Assembly (NCBI GenBank): GCA_039583875.1 | Contig: CM077155.1 | Location: 9,598,043-9,662,042 of the forward strand | Direction: 5' to 3' | Source: Platanthera guangdongensis | Taxonomy: Eukaryota > Streptophyta > Magnoliopsida > Asparagales > Orchidaceae | DNA: 64,000 nt | Position numbers and translations under genes: made by a program | Notes under the pieces: generated by a model | The model's input: only the letters and a program-made list of their open reading frames with translations | The model's database searches: none | Told to the model about the DNA's origin: nothing | Shown: piece by piece, positions 1-10,453 of the stretch | Numbering within the stretch: the first letter of the stretch is position 1 | How the letters are laid out: each line of letters starts with the position of its first letter

Positions 1-2139
1 AGGTGGGACAGAGTTTTAACTAAGGAGATGCCTACTCCTGAGAAAGTAACACCCCTAAAGAAGAAGAAGAAAACAGCCCCAGTGGCTCAAGAATCATCCA
101 GCAGTTCAGAAGAACAAGTTGTCTTCACTCCTGATGAAGAAGACACTGGAGATGCTGGGAAGTCTCCAGCTCAACAAGATGCTGCAGAGAGGCAGGGGGA
201 GCTACCACCAGCTAGCCCCATACACCAGGATCAAATCTAGGGGGAGCCTCTAGTTGTGGAAGAGCCAACTCCTCTTGAAAGTGAAAGAGCCACCCACATC
301 ATCCTTGAGGTAATCACTGAGATTAATGCTTTAGCTTTCCCTATAGAGGATAATGTTTTGTCTGATTCATTAAATAATGTTAATCAGCAATCTCAGATTG
401 ATAGTCAACCCCCAGATATTGTCATGAAGGACACTTCTGTTACAGCTCAAGTTATATCTGATCTAGTGGTAGATGAGCAAAGAGTTTCTCCAGCCCATTC
501 TCCACAAGAATATACAATGGAAGATCTTTTCCTTAATCTGGATCAAACAGACTTTGACAAGGAAAGTGCTGCTGCTGAGGGGGAGAAGTCTCAAGTTGAG
601 GGGGAGCAGGTCATACTTGATGAAGAACCTGCAAGGCAAGAACCTGAGAAGCCCAAGAAAGTTGAGGAGCTACCAAGGGAGAGGGTAGATATTGCAAGTA
701 CATCAGCATCTGAAGATGAGGAGGCTGCTAGAGCTAAGAAAAGGAAATTTCAAGTTTTCAAGAGAAGGAGCCAGACTTATAAGAAAGCTCTACAAACTAT
801 AGTACCTCAGCCTACATTGCAGCCAACACCATCTGTAGATTTCAGCTCCATGATGGTTGCTATGCAAATCAAGCTTGATGAGCAAAGGAAGGCTTTAGAA
901 ACATATATGGATGAGGGACATAAGTCTCTACAGTTTGATCTAGCCCAAGACATAAAGTCTATTAGATTTGAAATGAATCTAAATAAGAAGGAGATGACTG
1001 ACTGCTTCCACAAGGGAGGGAATGCAGTAGTCTATCTAGCAACTCATCAAGAAAAGATCAAAGCACAAGTGGATGAACTTGAAGTAAAGCAAGGCTATGT
1101 ACTGGAGAATCAAATCAGAATGAATGATAACTTGACAGCTTCTCACAATGCTATTGTAACTGAGATAAAGAATATAGCCACTGCACAGTCTGCAGAAAGT
1201 GCCACAGCCAAAGAAACTTTTGATAAGCACTTGCAAGAGAGCTTAACTGCTGTTACAACTGCTATTCAAGACTCTCAGAAGCTCATCACTGAAAAACTCC
1301 AAAGGTTAAAACCTTTCTTTAAAGATAGAGTCAACTATTTGGATAACCAAATCAGATTTCAAAAGGATGATATAAGAGATCACATGGAACGAGAAGTCAT
1401 AAAGGGGGAGAGGGTGTTAGTCAAAGCCAGCTCTGATCATGCTAAGTGGATTTCTAATTCTATCAGAGCTACTCTTAGTTATCCTCCTTTATGTGATGAT
1501 GACAATGTAGCAGAATCTGGGATACATCCTGCATATCTAGGAGGGGAGCAACCTGAAGTGGCTCAAGTCATCTACCCTCCTCCAGATTTTGATATGGTAC
1601 AAGCTGAGATCCAGACTATGTATAGCCCACCTGGGGGTAAGCAAAATGTTATTCTAGAAAAGGTGGTTCAGCCAGTATCTGAGGCTATGCAAGAAGCTCT
1701 GCAGAAAGAATAAGAAGCCAGACTGTCTAAGAAGAGGTTCAGAGAGCAAGCTGAACAAAGGCCTGACTTTGAGCAGTGGTGCCCCACTTCAAGAAACATT
1801 ATCTTAACTGCATGGAAAGCTGCAAAAGACAATATTCAAGATAGAAACAAATGGTTTTATGAAATGGAGTGGAGAAAGCATGAATCAAGGCAAGAAGCTA
1901 TAGTGCAATATAGAAGAAAGGCCAAGATGGGAAAGCTACCTCCTACTGCCCAGGAGCCTAGCAAGTAATTTCCCAAGCCTTATCATTACTTTGAGAGGCA
2001 GAAGATTAAAGCTAAAGAGCTAAAGAAGAAGGAGCTGAAAGGGAAAAAGCATGTTGATACTGAAGTTGCTGAAGCCCCTATGCAAGCCAAGATACAATCA
2101 GGAAAAGGAATTATGATTAAGGAGGCTGATCAGAATTAG
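1..2139 (+). pseudogene. ORF3 (env-like position) of element A, decayed
   Basis: One reading frame runs from base 1 to a stop at 2137-2139, broken only by in-frame stops at 238, 1711 and about 1966; no frameshift was seen. It aligns throughout with residues after about 240 of the element C protein. Order seen: an acidic Ser/Glu-rich stretch after a Lys cluster (about 55-240), acidic linker, basic KKRK-type cluster (about 735-790), a long helical coiled-coil-like part (about 850-1430), and a basic C-terminal tail. No membrane helix or signal peptide is visible in this part. Function is unknown; extra ORFs in this place in Sireviruses are called env-like by position. In-frame length changes relative to C suggest past selection on the protein. 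Confidence 0.75.
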
Positions 2140-2403
2140 AATAGAATTTATCTTAAGTTTACTATGTAATCACTTGTATTAAAACATTTTGTAAACTTTT
2201 GTATAATGGATATGACAAAGTTGATTAGAACAATGTGATGTGTTATAAATCTATTTCATAATTGTTCTGAGATAATATCTGTGTTTACATGTTTTGATTA
2301 ATACATGTTTATGTATTTGACCTGTTATATAATCCTGCTTTACATTATGGTATGATTTTATTCTGTATGGTGTATATCATTGACTAATGGTTATGACTTC
2401 TCC

Positions 2404-2417
2404 AAATAGGGGGAGAT
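2404..2417 (+). other. Polypurine tract of element A
   Basis: AAATAGGGGGAGAT lies directly before the LTR start TGTTGG. This is the plus-strand primer position of LTR elements. The same tract, reverse-complemented, precedes the 3' LTRs of B (10194) and C (45536). Confidence 0.8.
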
Positions 2418-2563
2418 TGTTGGATACATTGGTTTAAATGTACCTGATTTGAAGAAGCCTCACCCTACTCAATGATATACAACAAAATGTATTTGATGTA
2501 TTTTGAGTTGCCTTGTGCAGGTTAAGTATTTGCAGGGAAAGATGAAAAAGTTTCTAAGTCCAT

Positions 2564-3414
2564 GTGTCGACACCCAGAGGGAAAGTGTCGACACTTAAGA
2601 AGACTTGTGTCGACACCCAGACAACCAGTGTCGACACTTGGAGTAGTTGTGTCGACACCAGGGATGCAGAGTCGACACCAGACAGAAAGTGTCGACACAA
2701 GAAGCTGTGTCGACACTCAATGAAGAAAAGTACAGTGAAGCTGTGTCGACACTTGGCAGTTGTGTCGACACCCAGAGGAACTGTGTCTACATCAGAAAGT
2801 GTCGACACTTGGAGGCTGTGTCGACACTCAGCAAAAGTCAGCTGACTCTAAGTATAAGTGTCGACATAAGAAAGAATGTGTCAACACTCAGCAGAAGACT
2901 CAACATATGAACAATGTGTCGACACAAGGAGCTGTGTCGACACTTAGCAAAGTTCAACAAAATTCTAAGTACAAGTGTCGACACAAAGAAGAAGTGTCGA
3001 CACTCAGCCAGAGTCTCAACAGAAGAAGAATGTGTCGACACAAGGAGCAGTGTCGACACAAGGAGCAGTGTCGACACTCAGCAAGTATCAACATAGAAGG
3101 CATGTGTCGACACCAAGAAGATGTGTCGACACCAAGAAGATGTGTCGACACTGAACAAGTTCAACACATGAAGATGTGTCGACACAAAAGAGTTGTGTCG
3201 ACACTTACAAGAATTCAGCAATATACTGAAGAACAAGAGGTTGTGTCGACACACATTATCAGTGTCGACACATGATGAAGAAGCTGTGTCGAGAAGTGGA
3301 TTCTACAACACAAGGAGTTGTGTCGACACCTTGTAGGCTAGTGTCGACACTTAGTCAACTTGTGTCGACACTTAGTCTATAAGTGTCGACACTTAAAGAC
3401 AGACTGTCTCGACA
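2564..3414. repeat. GTGTCGACAC palindrome array in U3 of element A
   Basis: About 29 exact copies by eye of the self-complementary decamer GTGTCGACAC, plus single-base variants (GAGTCGACAC, GTGTCAACAC, GTCTCGACAC), spaced roughly 15-45 bp with A/G-rich spacers. Each copy carries a central CpG. The array ends about 135 bp upstream of the TATA box, the position of an enhancer or silencing platform. It is not CRISPR: the repeat is only 10 bp and the spacers are related to each other. Confidence 0.92.
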
Positions 3415-3547
3415 CTTTCAGACAGTTACAGTTATTTCAAGAACTGACTGGATGACTTGACAGCTGCCATTCCAGTCGGTCTACTGCACCTGTCAGAGTT
3501 GTCAGAAATCAGTTATGAACTGGACCAGCTGGTTACCATGAAGAAGG

Positions 3548-3559
3548 CCTATATATAGG
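3548..3559 (+). promoter_or_regulatory. TATA box of element A LTR promoter
   Basis: CCTATATATAGG lies between the palindrome array and the transcribed leader. TATA motifs occupy the equivalent place in the LTRs of B (about 19935, -), C (44491 and 55385, -), D (58521) and E (62604). Confidence 0.65.
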
Positions 3560-3963
3560 CTTATACTGTCTACAGATAAAAAAGATCAAGTGATTGAAAA
3601 AGAAAAGACGATCTAGCTATTCCTTGAAGAATCTAGTGAAGATCTAAGAAGTTGGAGAGAGAGAGCTCCATCCAAGAACACAGCCGTTGGAACCAGGCTG
3701 AGAAGAAGGGTTCAGACTTTGTTCTGAATCTTAAGTTGCAGAGATCAAGGATCAGATGCAGAGAAGATCAACCTTATTGTGTTCTACATTCAAGAAGCTT
3801 TGAAGAAAGCCAAGTCAGGTTGATCTCAGGCAGAGTTCTTCCAAGAACTCATCAAGAACCTATCAACTCATCTCTCTTCTCTCTGAGTTGTAGGTATAAT
3901 CTTTGTAATCTAAATTTCTTGTAGGATCCTTAGGGATCTGAGGTTGTAAGCCTGTAATTATAA

Positions 3964-4160
3964 AGGCTGAGTGTAGGGCCTGTGTGCCTGAGTGTAGGAG
4001 ATTTGTATCTCTGAGTATAGGCCTGTTGTGGCTGAGTGTAGGCCTTGTGGCTGAGTGTAGGCTTTGTGAAGAAGCTGAGTGTAGGTCTTTGAAGAAGACT
4101 GAATTGTAGGGCCTTGGGCCTGAGCTGTAGGAACCTGTTTTGGGGTTCTGAGTGTAAGAT
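3964..4160 (+). repeat. CTGAGTGTAGG-type leader repeats of element A
   Basis: About nine spaced copies of (G)CTGAGTGTAGG and variants (CTGAATTGTAGG, CTGAGCTGTAGG) lie downstream of the TATA box, so they would be in the RNA leader (R/U5). The same motif recurs in the LTRs of B, C and D, although their U3 regions differ. Confidence 0.75.
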
Positions 4161-4429
4161 CTGAGGATCTGAGATAGTGGAGGAGTTTGGCCGAATCTAG
4201 TACACTACTAGATAGGCGAAGGGGGAAAGTGGATGTACCCAAATTTTGGGGAACCACTATAAATCTGTGTGTCTACTTTGTGCATGTGTGATTATGTGAT
4301 TGCAGATTGATTGTTGTGAAAAGGTAGATATAACTCTGTGATAAAATCTGAATTCTGCCTAAAAACTTAAAAAAAGATTTAAGTCACCTATTCACCCCCC
4401 CTCTAGGTGATTAGGTACAATATCTTTCA

Positions 4430-6310
4430 AGATGGGAGAAGAAGAAGAAGCCTGCTACTGAAGAAGGGCCTTCAACCTCTTATCAGAAAGAGAGGAGCTC
4501 TGCTCCTAAGAAGAATTGTAAGAAAGAGTTGAAGTGTTAAAGATGTAATAAGGTAGGCCACTTCAAGCGCGACTGCAAGGTCAAGTTGCAACCTGGGCAT
4601 GTTGCAGGCAAGGAGGGAGCTTGTTCCAGTTCTGAGAAAGCCGGGTGGGGAGGAGCTTTCTTGACAAGCATGTGTGTTCGTGCTCTTACCACTGTTGACT
4701 ACCAAGATGAATGGATAGCTGACTCGGGGTGTGGTCATCACATCACTGGAGATGAGTCGAAGTTCTTATCTCTGCAACCGTTCACAAGTAACGAAGCAAT
4801 TATTACAGCTGATGATTCTACTCATTCTGTAGAGAAGGAGGGCGTTGTTCCTTTGGAGAGTGCTCTGGGTCCGCTTACTCTAAGGAGTGTGTATCGTGTA
4901 CCCGACATGAAGAAGAACCTATTCTCGGTGACTAATGTGGTTGAAGCGTGCTTTCATGTTCTGTTTGGCCCAACATAAGTAAGGTTTCTCCGCAACGTAT
5001 CAGCGGTAAAGGCTGATGTTGCTTATATAGGGAGAAGAGTAAGAGACTTGTTTGTTCTATCAACAAGCTCTTATGTTGATCGGATGAGAGACAATGATAA
5101 TGCGGTTATCTGGCATGAGAGACTAGGGCACGTGACAATGGACAACCTCAAGGCTATATCAATGAGGAGCCTGGTGAGAGGCTTGCCGAAGTTGTCCTCC
5201 TATGGAGATGGCCACATTTGTGCGGGATGTCAGTACGGTAAGGCTCATCGCCTTCCGTTTGATAAGTCTCAAACGAGGAATAAGGCATCGTTGGAATGCA
5301 TTCATGGTGACATGATGGGGCCAACAGCAACAGCTAGTCTTGGCGGCAACAAATATATGCTTGTGTTGATTGATGATTACTGAAGATACACATATGTGTA
5401 TTTCATGAAGGAGAAGTCGACATCTTTCCAATTATTTGTGGACTTCAAGGAGCTGGTGGAGGGTCGGCTTGGCTTGCAGATCAAGAAGTTCAGATCAGAC
5501 AACGGTGGTGAGTTTGTCTCATCTAAGTTCTCTAGTTTCTGCAGGAAGCACGAGATACAGAGGGAGCTTACTTGTGCTCATACTCCACAATAAAATGGAG
5601 TAGCGGAGAGGAAGACCCGTCACTTGACGAAAACTTGCAAATGCTGGCTTCATGCAAAGGGCATTCCCAGGTCCTTCTGGGTAGAAGGAATGGCCTACGC
5701 AACGTATGTCATCAATCAGATGCCTCTCAGTCCGATCAACATGAAGTCTCTGGTTGAAATGATGTTCAAGGAGAAGCCGAGTGTGGAACACCTTCGGGTG
5801 TTCGGATCAACCTGCTATGTTCATATCCCGGATGCTCAGAGGACCAAGCTTGATGAAAAGACAAAGAAGCTTGTCTTTGTGGGTAATGATGAGCGGAAGA
5901 AGGGGTGGAAGTGCATGAATCCTTTGACAAAGAAGTTTTTTGTTTCAAGAGACGTTGTCTTTAATGAGCTGACATCGTATGGAGGTGGCACCGTTGAACT
6001 GCAGGAGAGCAGGGTTGATGAAGGGCATGAGGAAGTTGTTGAAGATCTTCAAGTGGAGCTGCCTGTGTCACCAGGAGCTCCAGGTGTTTCAAACTCTGGG
6101 GCTGAAGCTTCTGGTTCGGGAAGTAGGGGGAGCGATGCTCCAAGTGTGCCCAGGAATAGAGTTGGTGCTGAAAAGCAGCAGAGGTGGTGAGCAAGGATCA
6201 GCCTCTTTGGAGATCAAAGAGGATCATTAAGCCACCAGCTCGGTACTGCGAAGGAAACACGGTGAGCTTCGTTACTTGTTTCTTCACAGGCCCCTTGGAT
6301 GAGCCGGATC
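4430..6310 (+). pseudogene. pol: copia-1 gag end, protease and integrase
   Basis: A zinc-knuckle remnant is followed by protease with the ADSGCGHHITGD active-site motif (about 4717-4752), a GAG_PRE-integrase block with WHERLGH (about 5113) and a CAGC zinc motif (about 5218), then an integrase core with IDDY (about 5370), RSDNGGEF (about 5491) and the glutamate segment NGVAERK (about 5593), and the FGSTCYVHIPD region (about 5800). Stops interrupt at about 4534, 4975, 5381, 5591 and 6187, and the frame shifts more than once. Copia order protease-integrase-RT is kept. Confidence 0.85.
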
Positions 6311-7854
6311 CTTCAAAGTTTGAAGAAGCCGCTGGAGTAAAGGAGTAGGTTGATGCTATGGATGAGGATATGACTGCCCTCAAGAAGAATGAAACTTGGG
6401 ACTTGGTGCCCAAGGTGAATGGCGTTACTCCTGTTACTTGCAAGTGAGTCTACAAGCTCAAGAAGAAGGCGAATGGAAGCAGTGAGTGGTACAAGTCTTG
6501 GCTTGTAGCTCGGGGGTTTTCGCAATAGTATGACAAGGATTATGAAGAGACGTTTAGTCCGGTGGGGAAGATGATTCTAGTATGAGTGGTGGTCTCTTTG
6601 GCGGATTGTCAGGGTTGGAAGATGTGGCAGTTGGACGTAAAGAACGCTTTTCTTTACGGGAAGATTGACAAGAACATCTTCATGGATCAGCCGCTCGGGT
6701 ACATATCTGAAGAACATCCAAACTACATTTGCAAGCTCCGAAAAGTGCTTTATGGGTTGAAGCAGGCTCCTCGAGCCTGGTATGGGAAGATTGCAGAATA
6801 TCTCCAGTTCTGCGTGTATCTGGCCTCAAACTCAGATTCGAGCCTCTTCGTTAAGAAGAAGGGGGAGCTTTTAGTCCTAGTGCTGTTGTACGTGGATGAC
6901 ATGATCATCACGGGAATTTCCAAGGAGGAAGTAGCTAGGCTCAGGGCAGAGCTAGCTATCAGATTTGAGATGAAGGATCTGGGTGAACTCCACCATTTTC
7001 TTGGACTTGAGGTGGAGCGGAAGGAGAGCGGCATACTGTTGTCCCAAAAAGGCTATGCGGAACGGATCGTTCAGCAATTCGGCATGCAGGAGGGGAAGAG
7101 TAGCTCTACTCCATTTGATTCTGGCATCAAACTTCGGCGGGATGAGGGGAGGATTCTTTCGGATCCTTTGGTATTTCGGGCTCTAGTTGGGAGTCTTATT
7201 TACTTGATGATTACAAGGTCAGACATTGCTTATGCAGTTGGCCGCGTAAGTAGGTATATGGCGGAACCCAGGAAGCCTCATCTGATAGCGGCTAGAAATA
7301 TCTTGAAGTATGTGAAGGCCACTTCTGACATGGGTCTCATGTATATGAGAGGCACGAAGTTTGTTCTTCAAGGGTACTCGAATGATGATTACGGGGGAGA
7401 TTCAGACGACCGGAAGTCGACATCCGGTTATATCTTCACTTGTGGATCAGGGAGTATTTCTTGGTGCAGCAAGAAGCAAGACTCGGTGTCTTTCTCTACT
7501 TTGGACGCAGAATACAAGGCCTCAGCCTTGGCAGCTCGGGAAGCCATCTGGCTCAGGAGACTAGTAGAGGACGTCTATGAAGAAGTGCGCAGTCCTACTC
7601 TGCTGAGCGATGATAAGGAGAGTGCCCTGAAACTGATAAATAATCCAATTTGTCACACTCGGACCAAGCACATCGAGATTGAGAACCACTTCATATGGGA
7701 TAAGGTGTTGGAGGAATCTCTGATGGTGCAGCATGTTCGGAGTGAGGATAATGTCGCAAACATTTTCACAAAGTCATTGCCGAAGGTGTCGTTTACTCGG
7801 TTACGAGGATTGCTGGGCTTGATCCCCACTTCTCACTTCAAGGGGGAGTGTTGA
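6310..7854 (+). pseudogene. pol: copia-1 reverse transcriptase and RNase H
   Basis: One frame runs from about 6310 to the stop at 7852-7854; its first 275 bp hold stops at about 6346, 6445, 6526 and 6583, after which 422 codons are open. RT motifs: WQLDVKNAFLYG (about 6622), [10 protein letters not shown] (about 6751), LLYVDDMIITG (about 6886), FLGLEVER (about 7000). RNase H: the GYSNDDYGGD segment (usual first Asp replaced by Asn), DRKSTSGY, LDAEYKA, and HTRTKHIEI near the end. The last codons overlap the polypurine tract AAGGGGGAG. Confidence 0.9.
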
Positions 7855-8681
7855 AAATTATGAAGTGAAAGTGGGTAATGGAGCAGACCGCACGGTCTGG
7901 GCGGTATGAGTCCGTGGCGTGGGCAGACTGTTATTGCGGCCTGGGTGGTCTGCGACCAGAGTAGACTTGGCGGCTTCGGCGTCTTGTGGAGCGGCCTGAG
8001 CGATTTGTCTTTGACGGTCTGATGGAGGTGCTCAGCTCGGCCTGTGGTTCTGCAGATCTTCCTCTTGAAGTAACCAGGCGGATTGGAGTTCAAATCCGCG
8101 GAGATGTGGCGGACTTGGTTAGAATCCGCGGAGTCCGTTATTGCAGACTAGTTTTGGAAATCGGCATTTGTCCTTGCCGAGTTCTCCGGTGTTGCGGTGG
8201 ATGAGCCGCATTCATGGTGGCGGACTGTCCTTGGAGTTGGCGGTCTGGGTTTCGTGTCCGCCAAGCTCGCACCAGTTGTTTGGCGGGTTGCTGGACGTGG
8301 TCACACTCTGTGACAAGTTCAGGGTGTTCGCAGTGATCGCAGAGTCCGCTGTTGACCGGAAGGTCTGCCTTTTGGTCGTGGACTCTTGCGGCGAACCTGA
8401 GGCATTGTTCTCGATCTGTGAGGACTGTCGCCATGTCCGCGTATGGCATACGAACTGATGCAGTATAGGCTGTGGCTGTCTATGTGTTGTGCAGTGTGGC
8501 GGACTGGTGGTGTGCTTGCGGGCTGTTGCCGTGTCCGCATGTAGCGTGTGGACTGATGCAGTGAATGGGATGTTGCTGTGTCCGCGTGCTGCATATGTAT
8601 GGACTGGCGCGGTGTCCGCCTGGTGGAGTACTGACCTTGACTTGGCGCCTGGCGGGTTGTTTGAAGTCCGGCTAAGTCCTT
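7849..8681 (+). repeat. 3' LTR of copia-1, truncated
   Basis: The LTR begins TGTTGAAAATTATGAAG after the polypurine tract and is G+C-rich, with many dispersed copies of CGGACT, GTCCGC and CGGTCTG. The related copia-2 LTR is 1863 bp, so roughly the last 1 kb is missing. It stops at 8681 where element B sequence starts. Confidence 0.75.
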
Positions 8682-10193
8682 GCCTAACTTCTTTCCTTCT
8701 TCTCAGATCCTCAAATCTTACAGCTCAGAAGCCAAACAAGGCTCCTACAACTCAGATTGAGTCCACACTCCTACAGCTCAGGCAATCTGCCCTACCTCAG
8801 CCTTCAACAAGGCCTAAAACTCAGAGATGACAATCTCCTACAACTCAGGCTCACAGCCCTACCTCAGCCTTCAACAAGACCTACCACTCAGAGAACTTAA
8901 TCTCCTACAACTCAGCCTTTATAAATCAGGCTTACAACTCAGATCTTAAAAAGATCCTACAGAAAATATATGTTAATTATAAATCTACCACCACCCATGT
9001 TGAGAGAGAAAGGATGGACAGTTTCTTGATCAGTTCTTGAACGAATCTGATGATAGAGATCGACCTGACTTAGCTTTCTTCAAAGCTTCTTGAATCTTAA
9101 TACAATAGGGTTGATCTCCTTTGAAGTTGATCTTCAATCAGCTTCTTTCTTGAAATTCAGAAATCAATCTGAATCCTTCTTGGCAGACTGGTTCAGAGTC
9201 TGCACTTAAGAGACTTGTTGATGTAAGTCCCTTTCTTCACTTGAATAGATGGGGTTCTCTCTCCAAATTCTTCTCAAGATACTTCTGAATTCTTCTTTTA
9301 ATTTCCTTGACAAACTCTGAGTAGATCTCCACTTGAGAATGTCTTCTTAGATCTTCTGTTGAAAATCTACTTCTGTTTTTAAGTGTATGTATCTGTATGT
9401 ATGTATGTCACTTCTTCTGTTGATTGAGTATGTCCTTATATAGACTTTCTTCATGGTAACTGGCTGATCCGGTTTCTAACGAACTTCTGACAGCTCTGAC
9501 AGTTGCAGTAGACCGGTTGGTTATGGAAGCTGTCAAGTCTTCCAGTCACTTCTTGAAACTCTGTCTCTTATCAGCAAAGTTTTGAGACTGAACTTCATCA
9601 TGTGTCGACACAAGTAGACTAAGTGTCGACACAAGCCTTGGTGGTGTCGACACAGCTCCCTTGGTGTTGACACTGCTTCTCGACACAGCTTCTGTAGAAT
9701 GTGTCGACACTAGTTCTGTTGTGTCGACACAGTCACTTTTACTCTTCACAAAAATTAACTTTGTTGAAACTCTGCTATGTGTCGACACAAGTCCTGTGTG
9801 TCGACACAGTTGATGTCGACAAATTCTTCTGTGTGTCGACACTACCTCTGTGTGTCCGACACAGTTGATGTCGACTAAGCTTTTCTGTGTGTCGACACTG
9901 CCTCTGTGTGTCGACACAGTTGATTCTGGTGTCGACACAGCCTTTCCAAGTGTCGACATAGTTGACTCCAGGTGTTGACACAGCTTTTCTCCAGTGTTGA
10001 CACTAGCCTTCATAAGTGTCGACACAGCTTCTTCTGGTGTCGACTCATGGACTTAGAAACGTTTTCCTGCATTCTTGTATTTTCTTAACCTGCACATATA
10101 AACTCAAAACAACATCAAATACACCTTGATGCATATCATTGAGTAAGGTGAGCCTTCTTCAAATCCGGTACACATTTTCCAATGTACCCAACA
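8682..10193 (-). repeat. 3' LTR of element B, missing its terminal 244 bp
   Basis: It aligns with 19179-20689. On the plus strand it ends TACCCAACA, followed by the polypurine tract ATCTCCCCCTATTTGG. The palindrome array is at 9602-10045, a TATA-like TTATATAG at about 9433, and the leader repeats CCTACAACTCAG at about 8710-8950. Confidence 0.88.
9602..10045. repeat. GTGTCGACAC palindrome array in the 3' LTR of B
   Basis: Exact copies of GTGTCGACAC are mixed with one-base variants (GTGTTGACAC, GATGTCGACA, GTGTCGACAT) over about 440 bp. The set is shorter and more degenerate than in A or C. Many variants are C-to-T or G-to-A changes at the central CpG, as expected for methylated cytosines. Confidence 0.88.
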
Positions 10194-10453
10194 ATCTCCC
10201 CCTATTTGGAGAAGTCATAACCCTTAGTCAATATACACCATTCATAATAAACACACATAATGATGTATAAAAACATTACATGACAGGGTAACTTATAAAC
10301 AAAACATGTATAAAATGTCATCACAGAATAATGATGCAAACAAAATGAGCATTAATCATTATTTTGTTTAAACTTTCAAAAGTTTCTTTACAATAGTTTA
10401 CATATATTTTTAAAACTAAAGATTACAATGTTGTAAAATTTAGTTAATCTATT

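Larger units (their letters stand above)
1..4429 (+). mobile_element. Sirevirus-type Ty1/copia element A, 3' part (ORF3 + 3' LTR)
   Basis: The window opens inside ORF3 of a copia element whose gag, pol and 5' LTR lie to the left. Seen: ORF3 to 2139, an untranslated stretch, a polypurine tract, then a 2012-bp LTR beginning TGTTGGATAC and ending TATCTTTCA. ORF3, polypurine tract and LTR are homologous to those of elements B and C, which supplies the family assignment. At 4430 the sequence changes abruptly into the gag/protease region of copia-1, so A appears inserted in copia-1. The first bases after the LTR (AGATG) would be the target duplication, but the other end is not in view. Confidence 0.85.
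2418..4429 (+). repeat. 3' LTR of element A
   Basis: The LTR starts TGTTGGATACATTGG and ends CAATATCTTTCA (TG...CA ends), 2012 bp. It shows U3 with a palindrome array (2564-3414), a TATA box at about 3550, a leader with repeated CTGAGTGTAGG-like motifs (3964-4160), and near its end CACCTATTCACCCCCCCTCT. The order matches the LTRs of B and C. A string of open frames rich in VSTL, CVDT and CRH is an artefact of the palindromes and not coding. Confidence 0.85.
4430..8681 (+). mobile_element. Ty1/copia element copia-1, truncated at both ends
   Basis: The interior of a non-Sirevirus copia element: end of gag, protease, integrase, RT, RNase H, then a 3' LTR starting TGTTGAAAATTATG after AAGGGGGAG. 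The left part was separated by insertion of A at 4430. The right LTR is cut at 8681, where the truncated LTR of B begins. Protein and LTR resemble copia-2 (36767-41011), so the two belong to one family. Several stops and frameshifts make it inactive. Confidence 0.85.

Noticed and set aside
2554..3275. Overlapping open frames on both strands rich in VST, CVDT and CRH
   Set aside because: They arise from the GTGTCGACAC array, which lacks stops in several frames. No domain, and the same pattern appears in every LTR and spacer with the array (for example 9546-10025, 13212-13624, 44936-45390, 55605-56284).
2564..3414. CRISPR-like repeat-spacer pattern
   Set aside because: Repeat only 10 bp, spacers irregular and related, plant retrotransposon LTR context.
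3900..4260. Minus-strand frame of 99 residues with YTQ repeats
   Set aside because: Translation of the leader repeat; the same artefact appears at 43757-44162 and 54604-55045.
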